Assembly (NCBI GenBank): GCA_900759045.1
Contig: CAAETU010000054.1
Span: forward strand, 1-48,892
Source of the DNA: an uncultured Collinsella sp.
GTDB lineage: Bacteria; Actinomycetota; Coriobacteriia; Coriobacteriales; Coriobacteriaceae
Reading direction: 5' to 3'
Length of the DNA stretch: 48,892 bases
Both the position numbers and the translations under genes were made by a program. Positions 7,965-15,699 of this stretch are shown piece by piece. Below the pieces are notes generated by a model that ran no database searches, was not told the origin of the DNA, and saw only the letters and a program-made list of their open reading frames with translations. The first letter of the stretch is position 1. Every line of letters begins with the position of its first letter.

Positions 7965-8375
7965 ATGATTAAGCCCATCATGAAATCCGAGTTCTTTTTG
8001 CGCCTTCCTTCCGAAGACGCGGGACCCGACGACGCCGCGACCGGGCAGGACCTCCTGGATACGCTCAACGAACATGAGCACGAGTGCGTGGGCCTCGCCG
8101 CCAACATGATCGGCGTGCGCAAACGCATCATCTGCGTAAAGGACGGCAACAGGGCGCTGCTGATGTACAACCCTCAAATTCTTGAGCAGGTCAATGCCTA
8201 TCAGACGAGCGAAGGGTGCCTCTCGCTGATCGGCGAGCGTCCCTGTACCCGCTATCGCCGCATTAAGGTTGAGTATTTGGACGAGAACTTCGTCCGCCGC
8301 ATCAAAAACTTCTCGGGCTACACCGCCGAGATCATCCAGCACGAAATCGACCACTGCAACGGAATCGTTATTTAG
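7965..8375 (+). CDS. Peptide-deformylase-like protein, motif 1 Gln replaced by Met
   Basis: A 136-residue protein of the peptide deformylase family, the metal hydrolases that remove N-formyl from nascent proteins. Motif 2 (EGCLS, Cys85) and motif 3 (HEIDH, His126, Glu127, His130) are intact, so metal binding and the catalytic Glu are kept. In motif 1, GLAANMIG, the usual glutamine that helps stabilise the transition state is Met48. It is shorter than most deformylases (150-190). ATG 7965 follows GAGGAG. A second, more degenerate paralog is at 15700. A true deformylase may lie elsewhere in the genome. Reduced or altered activity is an inference. Confidence 0.82.
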   Translation: MIKPIMKSEFFLRLPSEDAGPDDAATGQDLLDTLNEHEHECVGLAANMIGVRKRIICVKDGNRALLMYNPQILEQVNAYQTSEGCLSLIGERPCTRYRRIKVEYLDENFVRRIKNFSGYTAEIIQHEIDHCNGIVI

Positions 8376-8390
8376 TTCCACCGATTCAAG

Positions 8391-8426
8391 AAAGCTCCCT
8401 GCAGCCAAGCAACTGCAGGGAGCTTT
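8391..8426. terminator. Bidirectional 14-bp terminator hairpin
   Basis: AAAGCTCCCTGCAG (8391-8404) pairs perfectly with 8413-8426 around an 8-nt loop. It lies between the convergent deformylase-like (+) and aminotransferase (-) genes. T content after the stem is modest on both strands. Confidence 0.7.
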
Positions 8427-8449
8427 CGATTGTATAGAGCCTCTATCCC

Positions 8450-9970
8450 TTAGCTTTGACGGTAATGATCGAAGAAGTCGGCGAGGTCTTCGAGCGACTC
8501 TTTGAGCACTTCCATGCGCGGCAGGTACACGATGCGGAAGTGATCGGGCTCGGCCCAGTTAAAGCCGCCGCCGCGCGTGATCAGAATCTTCTTCTCGTGC
8601 AGCAGGTCGAGGGCAAACTGCTCGTCATCGGTGATGTTGAACTTCTTAACATCCATCTTGGGGAAGATATAGAACGCCGCGCGCGGCTTGACCACCGAGA
8701 TGCCATCGATCTTGTTGAGTGCCTCATACACAAAGTTGCGCTGCTCGTAGACACGACCGCCGGGACGGATGTAGTCGTTGACCGACTGATGGCCACCGAG
8801 CGCCGTCTGGACGATCGACTGGGCCGGCACGTTGGAGCACAGGCGCATGTTAGAGAGCATGTTGATACCCATAATGAAGTCGCTCATGCAGCGCTGGTTG
8901 CCCGAAAGCACCATCCAGCCAATACGATAGCCCGCGATCATGTGCGACTTGGAAAGGCCGCTAAAGGTAACGCAGGGCAGATCGGGAGCGAGCGAGGCAA
9001 TCGAGACGTGCTCGTAGCCGTCCATGCACAGACGGTCGTAGATCTCATCGGCAAAGATCATCAGCTGATGCCTGCGCGCAACCTCAACGATGCCCTCGAG
9101 CACCTCGCGCGGGTAGACCGAGCCCGTGGGGTTGTTGGGGTTGATGATGACGAGGGCCTTGGTCGCGCTCGTGATCTTGGACTCCATATCCTGCAGATCG
9201 GGATACCAATCGGCCTGCTCGTCGCACAGGTAGTGCACAGGATGGCCGCCGGCAAGGGTCGCGCACGCCGTCCAGAGCGGGTAGTCGGGGCTGGGGATCA
9301 GGATCTCATCGCCGTTGTCGAGCAGCGCGTTCATCGAAAGCTGAATGAGCTCGGACACGCCGTTGCCCGTGTAGATGTGCTCCATCTGAACGTTGGGCAG
9401 GCCTTTGATCTGCGAGTACTGCATGATTGCCTTGCGCGCGGAGAACAGGCCACGCGAGTTGGAATAGCCTTCGCAGTCGGGCAGCTGCTGGCGCATGTCC
9501 TTGATGACCTCGTCGGGCGTGCGGAAACCGAAGGGCGCCGGGTTGCCGATGTTGAGCTTGAGAATACGCTCGCCCTCGTCCTCCATACGGGCAGCTTCGT
9601 CGACGACGGGGCCGCGCACGTCATACAGGACATTATCGAGCTTGGTGGATTTAGAAAAAGTACGCATGGTGGTGCTCCTTGGAATTTGAGCTGAGGAACT
9701 AGGTTCGGATTTGGCAACTTTACGGGACGGAGGGGTCTCACCTTGGTCGGCGTCACCGGCGAGCAGCCAGGTAACATCGACCTCCAAAATGCGGGCGAGC
9801 AGCTCTGCCACATCGCGCCGCGGGATCGTCTTGCCGCTCACATATTGGCTCATCTGACTCTTGCCGAGTTTTTTGCCGAGCATCTCCGATGCGCGGATTA
9901 CGTCCGACTGGCGAACGTCGCGATCGGACATAGTCTGTCGCAGGCGATCGCAAAACGTCTCTTGGGCCAC
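8450..9970 (-). CDS. XRE helix-turn-helix fused to AlaA-type alanine aminotransferase
   Basis: A 506-residue fusion. Residues about 1-75 are an XRE/Cro-type helix-turn-helix (RQSDVIRASEMLGKKLGKSQMSQYVSGK followed by AELLARILEV). A Ser/Pro-rich linker follows. Residues 102-506 are a complete fold-type I aminotransferase closest by pattern to AlaA (glutamate-pyruvate transaminase), with NPNNPTG, FADEIYD and the PLP lysine in SGLSKSHMIAGYRIGW (Lys341). GTG 9970 is chosen because AAGGAGG precedes it by 5 nt. An ATG at 9667, 7 nt after AAGGAG, begins exactly at the enzyme domain and would give a 405-residue stand-alone AlaA. The upstream region has four GTTCAATT boxes, probably autoregulatory. Confidence 0.9.
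   Translation of the reverse strand: MAQETFCDRLRQTMSDRDVRQSDVIRASEMLGKKLGKSQMSQYVSGKTIPRRDVAELLARILEVDVTWLLAGDADQGETPPSRKVAKSEPSSSAQIPRSTTMRTFSKSTKLDNVLYDVRGPVVDEAARMEDEGERILKLNIGNPAPFGFRTPDEVIKDMRQQLPDCEGYSNSRGLFSARKAIMQYSQIKGLPNVQMEHIYTGNGVSELIQLSMNALLDNGDEILIPSPDYPLWTACATLAGGHPVHYLCDEQADWYPDLQDMESKITSATKALVIINPNNPTGSVYPREVLEGIVEVARRHQLMIFADEIYDRLCMDGYEHVSIASLAPDLPCVTFSGLSKSHMIAGYRIGWMVLSGNQRCMSDFIMGINMLSNMRLCSNVPAQSIVQTALGGHQSVNDYIRPGGRVYEQRNFVYEALNKIDGISVVKPRAAFYIFPKMDVKKFNITDDEQFALDLLHEKKILITRGGGFNWAEPDHFRIVYLPRMEVLKESLEDLADFFDHYRQS
9665..9680 (-). promoter_or_regulatory. Internal ribosome binding site and ATG at the aminotransferase domain start
   Basis: On the minus strand AAGGAG (9675-9680) lies 7 nt before ATG (9665-9667). 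Translation from here gives MRTFSKSTKLDN and a 405-residue AlaA, the usual length of that enzyme. It suggests two products from one gene. Confidence 0.65.
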
Positions 9971-9991
9971 TAGAACCTCCTTGCTGGCAAA

Positions 9992-10072
9992 GTTCAATTT
10001 ATAGAACACGAATTGAACCTGAGTTCAATTTAGGCAGCAGTATAGCGCGGCACATTATCCGAAAGTTCAATT
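9992..10072. promoter_or_regulatory. Cluster of four GTTCAATT boxes (candidate XRE operator)
   Basis: GTTCAATT occurs at 9992-9999, 10023-10030 and 10065-10072 on the plus strand and as AATTGAAC at 10011-10018. The first pair forms an 8-bp inverted repeat with an 11-bp spacer, and starts 22 nt upstream of the GTG start. The density and position suggest binding by the helix-turn-helix encoded immediately downstream. Confidence 0.6.
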
Positions 10073-10132
10073 TCACAAGAAAATGTACCGAGCCCCGAGA
10101 ATTGTCCCAAAGTAGACAACAGGTACGCGCTT

Positions 10133-10990
10133 TTAGAGATATTCAAGAAAACGAGCCGCCGCAAGCGAAACGTCAGCGGTGCGGTATATGGCGTTGATCT
10201 GCCGATGAGGATGTCCCTCGAGCGGGCGCACGGCAACATCGAACTGGCAGCGGCGCAAGATGAGCGCCGGAAGAATGCTCACGCCCAGACCGTCCTCGAC
10301 CATGGCCATAATCGCATAATCATCCCAGGTCGACAGCTTAGAGCGCACCGCCAGGCCCGCGCGGCGAAACAGCGGCGTAATCTCATCATCTGTGCCGCGT
10401 TCCAGCAGAATAAACTGCTCGTTGGCCAAATCGGCAAGAGAGACGACCTCCGCCGCGGCAAGCAAAGAGCCTGTTGGCACTACCGCCATTAACTCGTCTC
10501 GCACCAACGGCCGCGACGCCATGCCGGCGCCGCGTGGTTCGCGCGGAATAAAGCCCAGGTCGCAGCGACCTTCCGCCACCCATTGCTCAATCTCGGAGTA
10601 ATCACCCATCAGCAGCTCGTAATCGACGTCCGGGTGATCGGCGCGAAAGTGCGCAATCACCGGCGGCAGCACGTGGGTCGCCACGCTCGAAAACGTACCG
10701 ATGCAGATTTTGCCGCGCATGAGCCCACGCATCTCATCCACCCGTCGCTGCAAGCGAGTGAATTCCTCACAGAGCGCCTCAACCGCCGGCATAACTTGCC
10801 GCCCGTCGGCAGAAAGCACTACGCCCTCGCGGCTTCTATCAAGCACTTTAAAGCCCCAGTCGGCCTCAAGATCGGCCACCATACGGCTCACGCCCGACTG
10901 CGAATAGCTCAGCCGCTCGGCGGCGCGCGTAAAACTGCCGGCGCGCACGGTCTCGAGCAGGACCTGCATCTTTTGAACATTCGTTTCCAC
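10133..10990 (-). CDS. LysR-family transcriptional regulator
   Basis: A 285-residue LysR regulator. Residues about 1-60 form the winged helix-turn-helix (LLETVRAGSFTRAAERLSYSQSGVSRMVADLE), followed by the linker helix and a periplasmic-binding-like effector domain (about 85-285, beginning GKICIGTFSSVATHVLPPVIAHF). GTG 10990 is preferred, as GGAGGGG stands 5-6 nt before it; the ATG at 11011 has no good site. It is divergent from the EamA transporter at 11109, the usual arrangement for LysR control of a neighbour. The effector is unknown. Confidence 0.88.
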   Translation of the reverse strand: METNVQKMQVLLETVRAGSFTRAAERLSYSQSGVSRMVADLEADWGFKVLDRSREGVVLSADGRQVMPAVEALCEEFTRLQRRVDEMRGLMRGKICIGTFSSVATHVLPPVIAHFRADHPDVDYELLMGDYSEIEQWVAEGRCDLGFIPREPRGAGMASRPLVRDELMAVVPTGSLLAAAEVVSLADLANEQFILLERGTDDEITPLFRRAGLAVRSKLSTWDDYAIMAMVEDGLGVSILPALILRRCQFDVAVRPLEGHPHRQINAIYRTADVSLAAARFLEYL

Positions 10991-11062
10991 GGCACCCCTC
11001 CACATATGCATGAGCTTTTTTCATGTTATCTATGAATTATATTCGCTTTTCTTCTATAGCCA

Positions 11063-11079
11063 GTTCACCCATAGTGAAC
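11063..11079. promoter_or_regulatory. GTTCAC-N5-GTGAAC palindrome, candidate LysR box
   Basis: A perfect 6-bp inverted repeat (11063-11068 and 11074-11079) in the intergenic space between the LysR gene and eamA. The inner part fits the T-N11-A pattern of LysR sites. It lies 30 nt upstream of the transporter start. Confidence 0.5.
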
Positions 11080-11108
11080 ATGCTCGGATATAGAGGGGAT
11101 TTCAGCGC

Positions 11109-12020
11109 ATGAACAACGGACTGTTTACGTACTTAGCAGCATTGCTATTGTTTGGCTCCAACGGCATCATCGCCGCTGCCATTGCGCTGCCGAGCTCCGA
11201 TATCGTGCTACTGCGCACGTTTTTGGGCGCACTCTCGCTTGTCACCATCCTCGCCGTCACCCAACGCCATAAGCTGCAGGCGCCATCCCGCCCCCGCGAA
11301 GCCGCAGCCCTCCTCCTCTCGGGAGCCGCGCTGGGCGCCAGCTGGATTTTTCTGTTCCGCGCCTACCAGACGATTGGCGTCGGCGTATCCTCGCTGCTGT
11401 ACTACTGCGGCCCCATCATCGTCATGGCGCTCTCCCCGCTCATCTTTGGCGAAAAGCTGACCGGCAGCAAAATCGCCGGCTTTATCGCCGTCGCCTGCGG
11501 TGCTTTTCTCATTGCGGCACAAGGTCTAGGCGGCAATATGCCCATTGCGGGTATCGCTTGCGGCATCGCCTCGGCCTTCTGCTATGCATTGATGGTCATC
11601 GCCAGCAAGGGTGCGCCGCACATCGAGGGCCTCGAGAACTCCGCGCTCCAGGTGAGCGCCGCCTTTTTGACCGCGCTGGTCCTTACGCTCCTCACGCAGG
11701 GCGCCCCCTCATTCCTGTCCGCCGGCGTCGCCGCCAGTATTGATTGGCGCGCCGTCGTCATGCTCGGCGTCGTCAACACCGGCATCGGCTGCCTGCTCTA
11801 CTTTAGCGCCGTCGCCAAACTGCCCGTCCAGACCGTCGCCGTCGTCGGCTACCTCGAGCCGCTTTCGGCGGTCGTGTTCTCGGCCGTCCTTTTGGGCGAA
11901 GCCATAACACCGGTCCGTCTGATGGGCGCCGTGCTTATCATCGGCGGCGCGATCTTTTGCGAACTCGCCGGCAAACGCGCAAACGCCAAGGCTGGCATCG
12001 CCCAGGCAGCACGTGCTTAA
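11109..12020 (+). CDS. EamA/DMT-family transporter
   Basis: A 303-residue membrane protein with about ten hydrophobic helices and an internal two-fold repeat, as in EamA (RhaT/YdcZ-like drug/metabolite) transporters. The second half ends with GYLEPLSAVVFSAVLLGEAIT, a typical EamA segment, and the first half has the matching LLYYCGPIIVMALSPLIFGEKLT. These usually export amino acids or other metabolites, but the substrate cannot be read here. ATG 11109 follows GAGGGGA. The divergent LysR gene is its likely regulator. Confidence 0.88.
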   Translation: MNNGLFTYLAALLLFGSNGIIAAAIALPSSDIVLLRTFLGALSLVTILAVTQRHKLQAPSRPREAAALLLSGAALGASWIFLFRAYQTIGVGVSSLLYYCGPIIVMALSPLIFGEKLTGSKIAGFIAVACGAFLIAAQGLGGNMPIAGIACGIASAFCYALMVIASKGAPHIEGLENSALQVSAAFLTALVLTLLTQGAPSFLSAGVAASIDWRAVVMLGVVNTGIGCLLYFSAVAKLPVQTVAVVGYLEPLSAVVFSAVLLGEAITPVRLMGAVLIIGGAIFCELAGKRANAKAGIAQAARA

Positions 12021-12053
12021 AGCCCCTGCTTTGAAATGCTACCTGCGTACATA

Positions 12054-12077
12054 AATAATCCTCAGCTGGGGATTATT
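12054..12077. terminator. 8-bp hairpin after eamA
   Basis: AATAATCC (12054-12061) pairs with GGATTATT (12070-12077) around an 8-nt loop. It could end eamA transcription, but it lacks a T-tract. It may instead be part of the kup leader. Confidence 0.4.
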
Positions 12078-12132
12078 GTCTAAAATAACCTGATGTGCCA
12101 AACTGCTCTTGTATGTATAAAGACGGCATAAA

Positions 12133-12157
12133 GGTTATCTGTCCTAGACGGATAACC
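12133..12157 (+). promoter_or_regulatory. Stable leader hairpin in front of kup
   Basis: GGTTATCTGTC (12133-12143) pairs with GACGGATAACC (12147-12157), an 11-bp stem with one T-G wobble and a CTA loop, ending 8 nt before the AAGGGAG site of kup. It could affect translation or stop transcripts coming from upstream. It does not resemble the c-di-AMP (ydaO) riboswitch that controls some kup genes. Confidence 0.55.
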
Positions 12158-12177
12158 GGATGTCCAAGGGAGTCCAC

Positions 12178-14409
12178 GTGGCACATAACAAACTGGAGGC
12201 AAGCCCCCAAGATCAGCGTGGTCAAGGCGGGCATGGAGCCATTCCCCTCTCCGCTGGCATGCTGCTCGTTACGCTCGGCGTCGTCTACGGCGACATCGGC
12301 ACGAGCCCCATGTACACCATGAAATCAATCGTCGCCAACAACGGCGGCATCGGTACCGTCAGCGAGGACATGATCTTAGGAGCGCTTTCGCTCGTCATCT
12401 GGACCATGACGCTCGTGACCACGGTCAAGTACGTGGTTATCGCCATGAAGGCCGATAACCACAACGAGGGCGGCATCTTCGCCCTGTTTAGCTTGGTGCG
12501 CAAAGTGGCGCCGTGGCTGATCCTTCCCGCCATGATCGGCGGCGCGGCGCTGCTCGCCGACGGCATCCTCACCCCCGCCGTCACGGTTACCACGGCCATC
12601 GAGGGCTTGCGCACTATCGAGTGGGGCCATGCGCTTTTGGGTGACGGCCAGACCAACGTCATCATCATCACCATCATCATTATCTGCGGCCTGTTTGCCA
12701 TGCAGCGCGCCGGCACCTCGTCGATCGGCAAGCTGTTCGGCCCGCTCATGACGCTGTGGTTCCTGTTCTTGGCTGGCGCCGGCCTGTTCAACATGCTCGG
12801 CAACCTGTCCATCCTACGCGCGCTCAACCCCATCCGCGGCATCATGTTCCTGTTCTCGCCCATCAACCACTCGGGCATCATGGTGCTTGGCTTCGTCTTC
12901 CTGTCGACGACCGGCGCCGAGGCGCTCTATTCGGACATGGGTCACGTGGGCAAGGCTAACATTTACGCATCCTGGCCGTTCGTAAAGGCAGCCCTCATCC
13001 TTAACTATCTGGGTCAGGGCGCTTGGCTGCTCGCCAACAATTCCAATCCCCAGATGCTCGCGATGGATATCGTCAACCCGTTCTATATGATGCTCCCCGA
13101 GCCCCTGCGCCCCTTTGCCATCGTGCTTTCGGCCGTGGCGGCCATCATCGCCTCGCAGGCGCTCATCACCGGCTCGTTCTCGTTGGTTTCGGAGGCAACG
13201 CGCCTCAACCTTATGCCGCATCTGCGCATCCACTACCCCAGCGACACCAAGGGCCAACTCTATATTCCGCTCGTCAACAACATCATGTGGGTCGGCTGTA
13301 TCTTCATCGTGCTGCTGTTCCAAAACTCCGAGCGCATGGAGAGCGCCTACGGCCTCGCCATTACCGTGACCATGCTCATGACCACGACGCTTTTGACGAG
13401 CTACATCGCCGGCATCCTCAAACACAAGCTGGGCGCCTGCGTCTTCGCCCTGCTCTTTGGTGCCATTGAGCTGTGCTTCTTCGCTTCGTGCCTCACCATG
13501 TTCTTTGACGGCGGCTACGTCATGATCTTCCTGGCCGCGCTGCTGTTTGGCCTTATGTACGTGTGGCGCCGCGGCACCGCCATCGAGCGCACGCAGACGA
13601 TCCTGCTGCCCGTCTCCAAGTACATTGACCAGCTCGGCCGCCTGCGCAACGACGAGACCTACCCCGTGCTCGCCGACAATCTGGTGTTCCTTACCAACAG
13701 TCCCGACCCGCTCACGCTCGACCGCGACGTGCTCTACTCCATCTTGGATAAGCATCCCAAGCGCGCCAAGGCATACTGGTTCATCAACGTGCATGTCACC
13801 GATGAGCCCTATACGCACGAGTATTCCGTCGAGACCTTTGGCACAGACTTCCTATTCCGCGTGCGCTTGGACCTGGGCTTTAAGGTCAATCAACGCATCA
13901 ACGCCTACCTGCGCCAGATCGTTGGCGACCTGATGGCATCGGGTGAGTTGCCGCCGCAGCATCACACCTACTCCATCTACGAGACACGCGGCAACGTGGG
14001 CGACTTCCGTTTTTGTATGCTGCGCAAGATGCTTGCCCCCGAAACGGACATCAACCGCAACGACCATCGCGTCATGGCCATCAAGTACGCCGTCCGCCGC
14101 GCCTGCGGAAGCCCGGCACGTTGGTATGGTCTCGAGAACTCGGCCATCATCATTGAGTACGTACCGCTCTTTGCTCGCATGCGCCCGGCCGTCAAACTTG
14201 TGCGCACCCAGGTGCCACTCGAGGTTCAGATCGAAGAAGCCGAGGAAATGGAAGTCGACATCTTCTCGGACGACTTGGTCAATGGCAACGAGGCCGGTAG
14301 GGACATGAACGTCGATCCCACCGAGCTGCTCGAGAGCGTCGCCGATACGCCCGAACAGCAACAGCTCGACGGCCTCGAGAGCGAACAGCTCAACGACGCC
14401 AACTTCTAG
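12178..14409 (+). CDS. kup: KUP-family potassium uptake transporter
   Basis: A 743-residue K+/H+ symporter. It has about 12 transmembrane helices in residues 20-460, with the family hallmark GVVYGDIGTSPMYT near the N-terminus, AMKADNHNEGGIFAL and GAALLADGILTPAVTVT, and a large hydrophilic C-terminal domain that is cytoplasmic in this family. The last 70 residues are acidic and Gln-rich. GTG 12178 is preferred because AAGGGAG lies 5 nt before it; ATG 12160 is possible and would add six residues. It is a single-gene unit with a leader hairpin upstream and a terminator downstream. Confidence 0.96.
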   Translation: MAHNKLEASPQDQRGQGGHGAIPLSAGMLLVTLGVVYGDIGTSPMYTMKSIVANNGGIGTVSEDMILGALSLVIWTMTLVTTVKYVVIAMKADNHNEGGIFALFSLVRKVAPWLILPAMIGGAALLADGILTPAVTVTTAIEGLRTIEWGHALLGDGQTNVIIITIIIICGLFAMQRAGTSSIGKLFGPLMTLWFLFLAGAGLFNMLGNLSILRALNPIRGIMFLFSPINHSGIMVLGFVFLSTTGAEALYSDMGHVGKANIYASWPFVKAALILNYLGQGAWLLANNSNPQMLAMDIVNPFYMMLPEPLRPFAIVLSAVAAIIASQALITGSFSLVSEATRLNLMPHLRIHYPSDTKGQLYIPLVNNIMWVGCIFIVLLFQNSERMESAYGLAITVTMLMTTTLLTSYIAGILKHKLGACVFALLFGAIELCFFASCLTMFFDGGYVMIFLAALLFGLMYVWRRGTAIERTQTILLPVSKYIDQLGRLRNDETYPVLADNLVFLTNSPDPLTLDRDVLYSILDKHPKRAKAYWFINVHVTDEPYTHEYSVETFGTDFLFRVRLDLGFKVNQRINAYLRQIVGDLMASGELPPQHHTYSIYETRGNVGDFRFCMLRKMLAPETDINRNDHRVMAIKYAVRRACGSPARWYGLENSAIIIEYVPLFARMRPAVKLVRTQVPLEVQIEEAEEMEVDIFSDDLVNGNEAGRDMNVDPTELLESVADTPEQQQLDGLESEQLNDANF

Positions 14410-14431
14410 CGCCGTCACCCATCGACGATAG

Positions 14432-14463
14432 CGGCCCTGCACCTCGCGAGAGATGCAGGGCCG
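14432..14463. terminator. Terminator between kup and the choloylglycine hydrolase
   Basis: CGGCCCTGCA (14432-14441) pairs with 14454-14463 around a 12-nt loop that contains the small palindrome CTCGCGAG. TCTTGTATT follows on the plus strand. The genes on both sides converge, so it may serve both. Confidence 0.7.
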
Positions 14464-14488
14464 TCTTGTATTGCAGTAAAGCTAGCGG

Positions 14489-15454
14489 CTACGAACGACG
14501 CGGCTCGGGAACCACGAGTCTATCGGGGCTCGCGCCCTCGGCATCCGTCAGGCTCACGTAGCGAATCGACGGATCCCCATACATCGCGTAGTAATAATTG
14601 CCCGTGCGCGCGCTAAAGCATCCGGTATAGATAGTCTTCTCGAACTTGCCATCGCCCATCCTGGACGCCCCCTCAATCATCACCACGCCCTCGAGTGAAC
14701 GGAACATGCGGACGACGTTTTCGGTCTCGCTCTCCTTTTGCGGGTAATTGGCATTGAGGTACGCCGCCTTTACAAAACGGCTCGGCGAATAGCAGTCACC
14801 CGGAATACCGCGCATGCCGGCACCCGCGCCATAGGGCTTGAGCTCGGCGCCACGCCATGTCGCCGTCTGCGGAAAATCGCTTGTGGCCGTGATATAGGTG
14901 CGCAGGTTTTCCATGTGCCACGGGAAGGTGGGCTGATTGGCAAGGGTGTCGACCGGATCGTCGTATACATGCAGGCCGTCAGCCATCATCTCGACCACGA
15001 TGCTACGCTGGCTGTCGCCGATAATCCAATGGAGCAGCGACACGCCCAGCCCCTCTCCTGCAGATTTGGCGACAATCACCGTATCGCGCAGCGCAGCCTC
15101 GACCTCGTCGACCGTCGAGAACGTCGCTGCCACCCACAGGGGAAACTCATAGGCTGCGATATTGGTCTTGCCGTCGACAGGGTCCTCGGCATACTCGGCA
15201 TAACCCGGGAAATTGAGACCCGCCACGGCGAGGCCCGCATCGTTGCCGCAGTCGAAGAACATGGGATAGTTCTTGTAATCGATGCACATACCGATCACCG
15301 CGTGTGCCGCTGTCGCGTCGTCGATAAACGAATACGGAATGTGAAACCCGCGAGGCATCACGCGAACCTGTTGGCCATAGTCAAAGCTCCAGTCGAGGTT
15401 GCGGCCTAGATACATGTGGCCGGAATTATCGGTAAATCGAATGCTCGTACACAT
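14489..15454 (-). CDS. Choloylglycine hydrolase (bile salt hydrolase / penicillin acylase family)
   Basis: A 321-residue Ntn-hydrolase. After removal of Met, Cys2 becomes the catalytic N-terminal nucleophile (MCTSIRF). The family residues Arg18 and Asp21 (YLGRNLDW), Asn81 in GLNFPGYA, the Asn in ANQPTF and the Arg of GDCYSPSRF are all visible. These enzymes split the amide of glycine- or taurine-conjugated bile acids, or of penicillin V-like or N-acyl homoserine lactone substrates, in the cytoplasm. The bile salt hydrolase type seems more likely in a gut actinobacterium. Start ATG 15454 with AGGAGG 4-5 nt before it fixes the N-terminus at Cys2, whereas an upstream frame would bury it. Confidence 0.9.
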   Translation of the reverse strand: MCTSIRFTDNSGHMYLGRNLDWSFDYGQQVRVMPRGFHIPYSFIDDATAAHAVIGMCIDYKNYPMFFDCGNDAGLAVAGLNFPGYAEYAEDPVDGKTNIAAYEFPLWVAATFSTVDEVEAALRDTVIVAKSAGEGLGVSLLHWIIGDSQRSIVVEMMADGLHVYDDPVDTLANQPTFPWHMENLRTYITATSDFPQTATWRGAELKPYGAGAGMRGIPGDCYSPSRFVKAAYLNANYPQKESETENVVRMFRSLEGVVMIEGASRMGDGKFEKTIYTGCFSARTGNYYYAMYGDPSIRYVSLTDAEGASPDRLVVPEPRRS

Positions 15455-15641
15455 AGCGCCTCCTAGCTTCACGTTCTTGCTAATCTCATTGTCACCAATC
15501 AAAGAGGCGCTAAACACAAAAGCCCGGACATGACAACAATGTCACGCCCGGACCAAAAACCACATATGAACGTAATAAAGTCACCCTAACAGGTCGGTCT
15601 GGGGTGCCACAGTGCCACAGATCGCCCCGAACGAGGAGCGC

Positions 15642-15660
15642 CGCGTACTAATGGTACGCG
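15642..15660. repeat. 7-bp hairpin in the intergenic gap
   Basis: CGCGTAC (15642-15648) pairs with GTACGCG (15654-15660) around TAATG. It lies 40 nt after the stop of the deformylase-like gene (minus strand). No T-tract. The rest of 15455-15699 holds a GCCACAGTGCCACAG direct repeat and a small TGACA/TGTCA inverted repeat, and nothing else I can name. Confidence 0.4.
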
Positions 15661-15699
15661 AGCGACGATTGAGCGGCAAGGTGCGGTGCTTTGATCCCC

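Noticed and set aside
8456..9694. Open frame of 412 codons opposite the XRE-AlaA gene
   Set aside because: The minus-strand aminotransferase is certain. The antisense frame has no ribosome binding site and no recognisable fold.
12021..12177. c-di-AMP (ydaO) riboswitch before kup
   Set aside because: The leader is too short and lacks the conserved core. Only two simple hairpins are visible.
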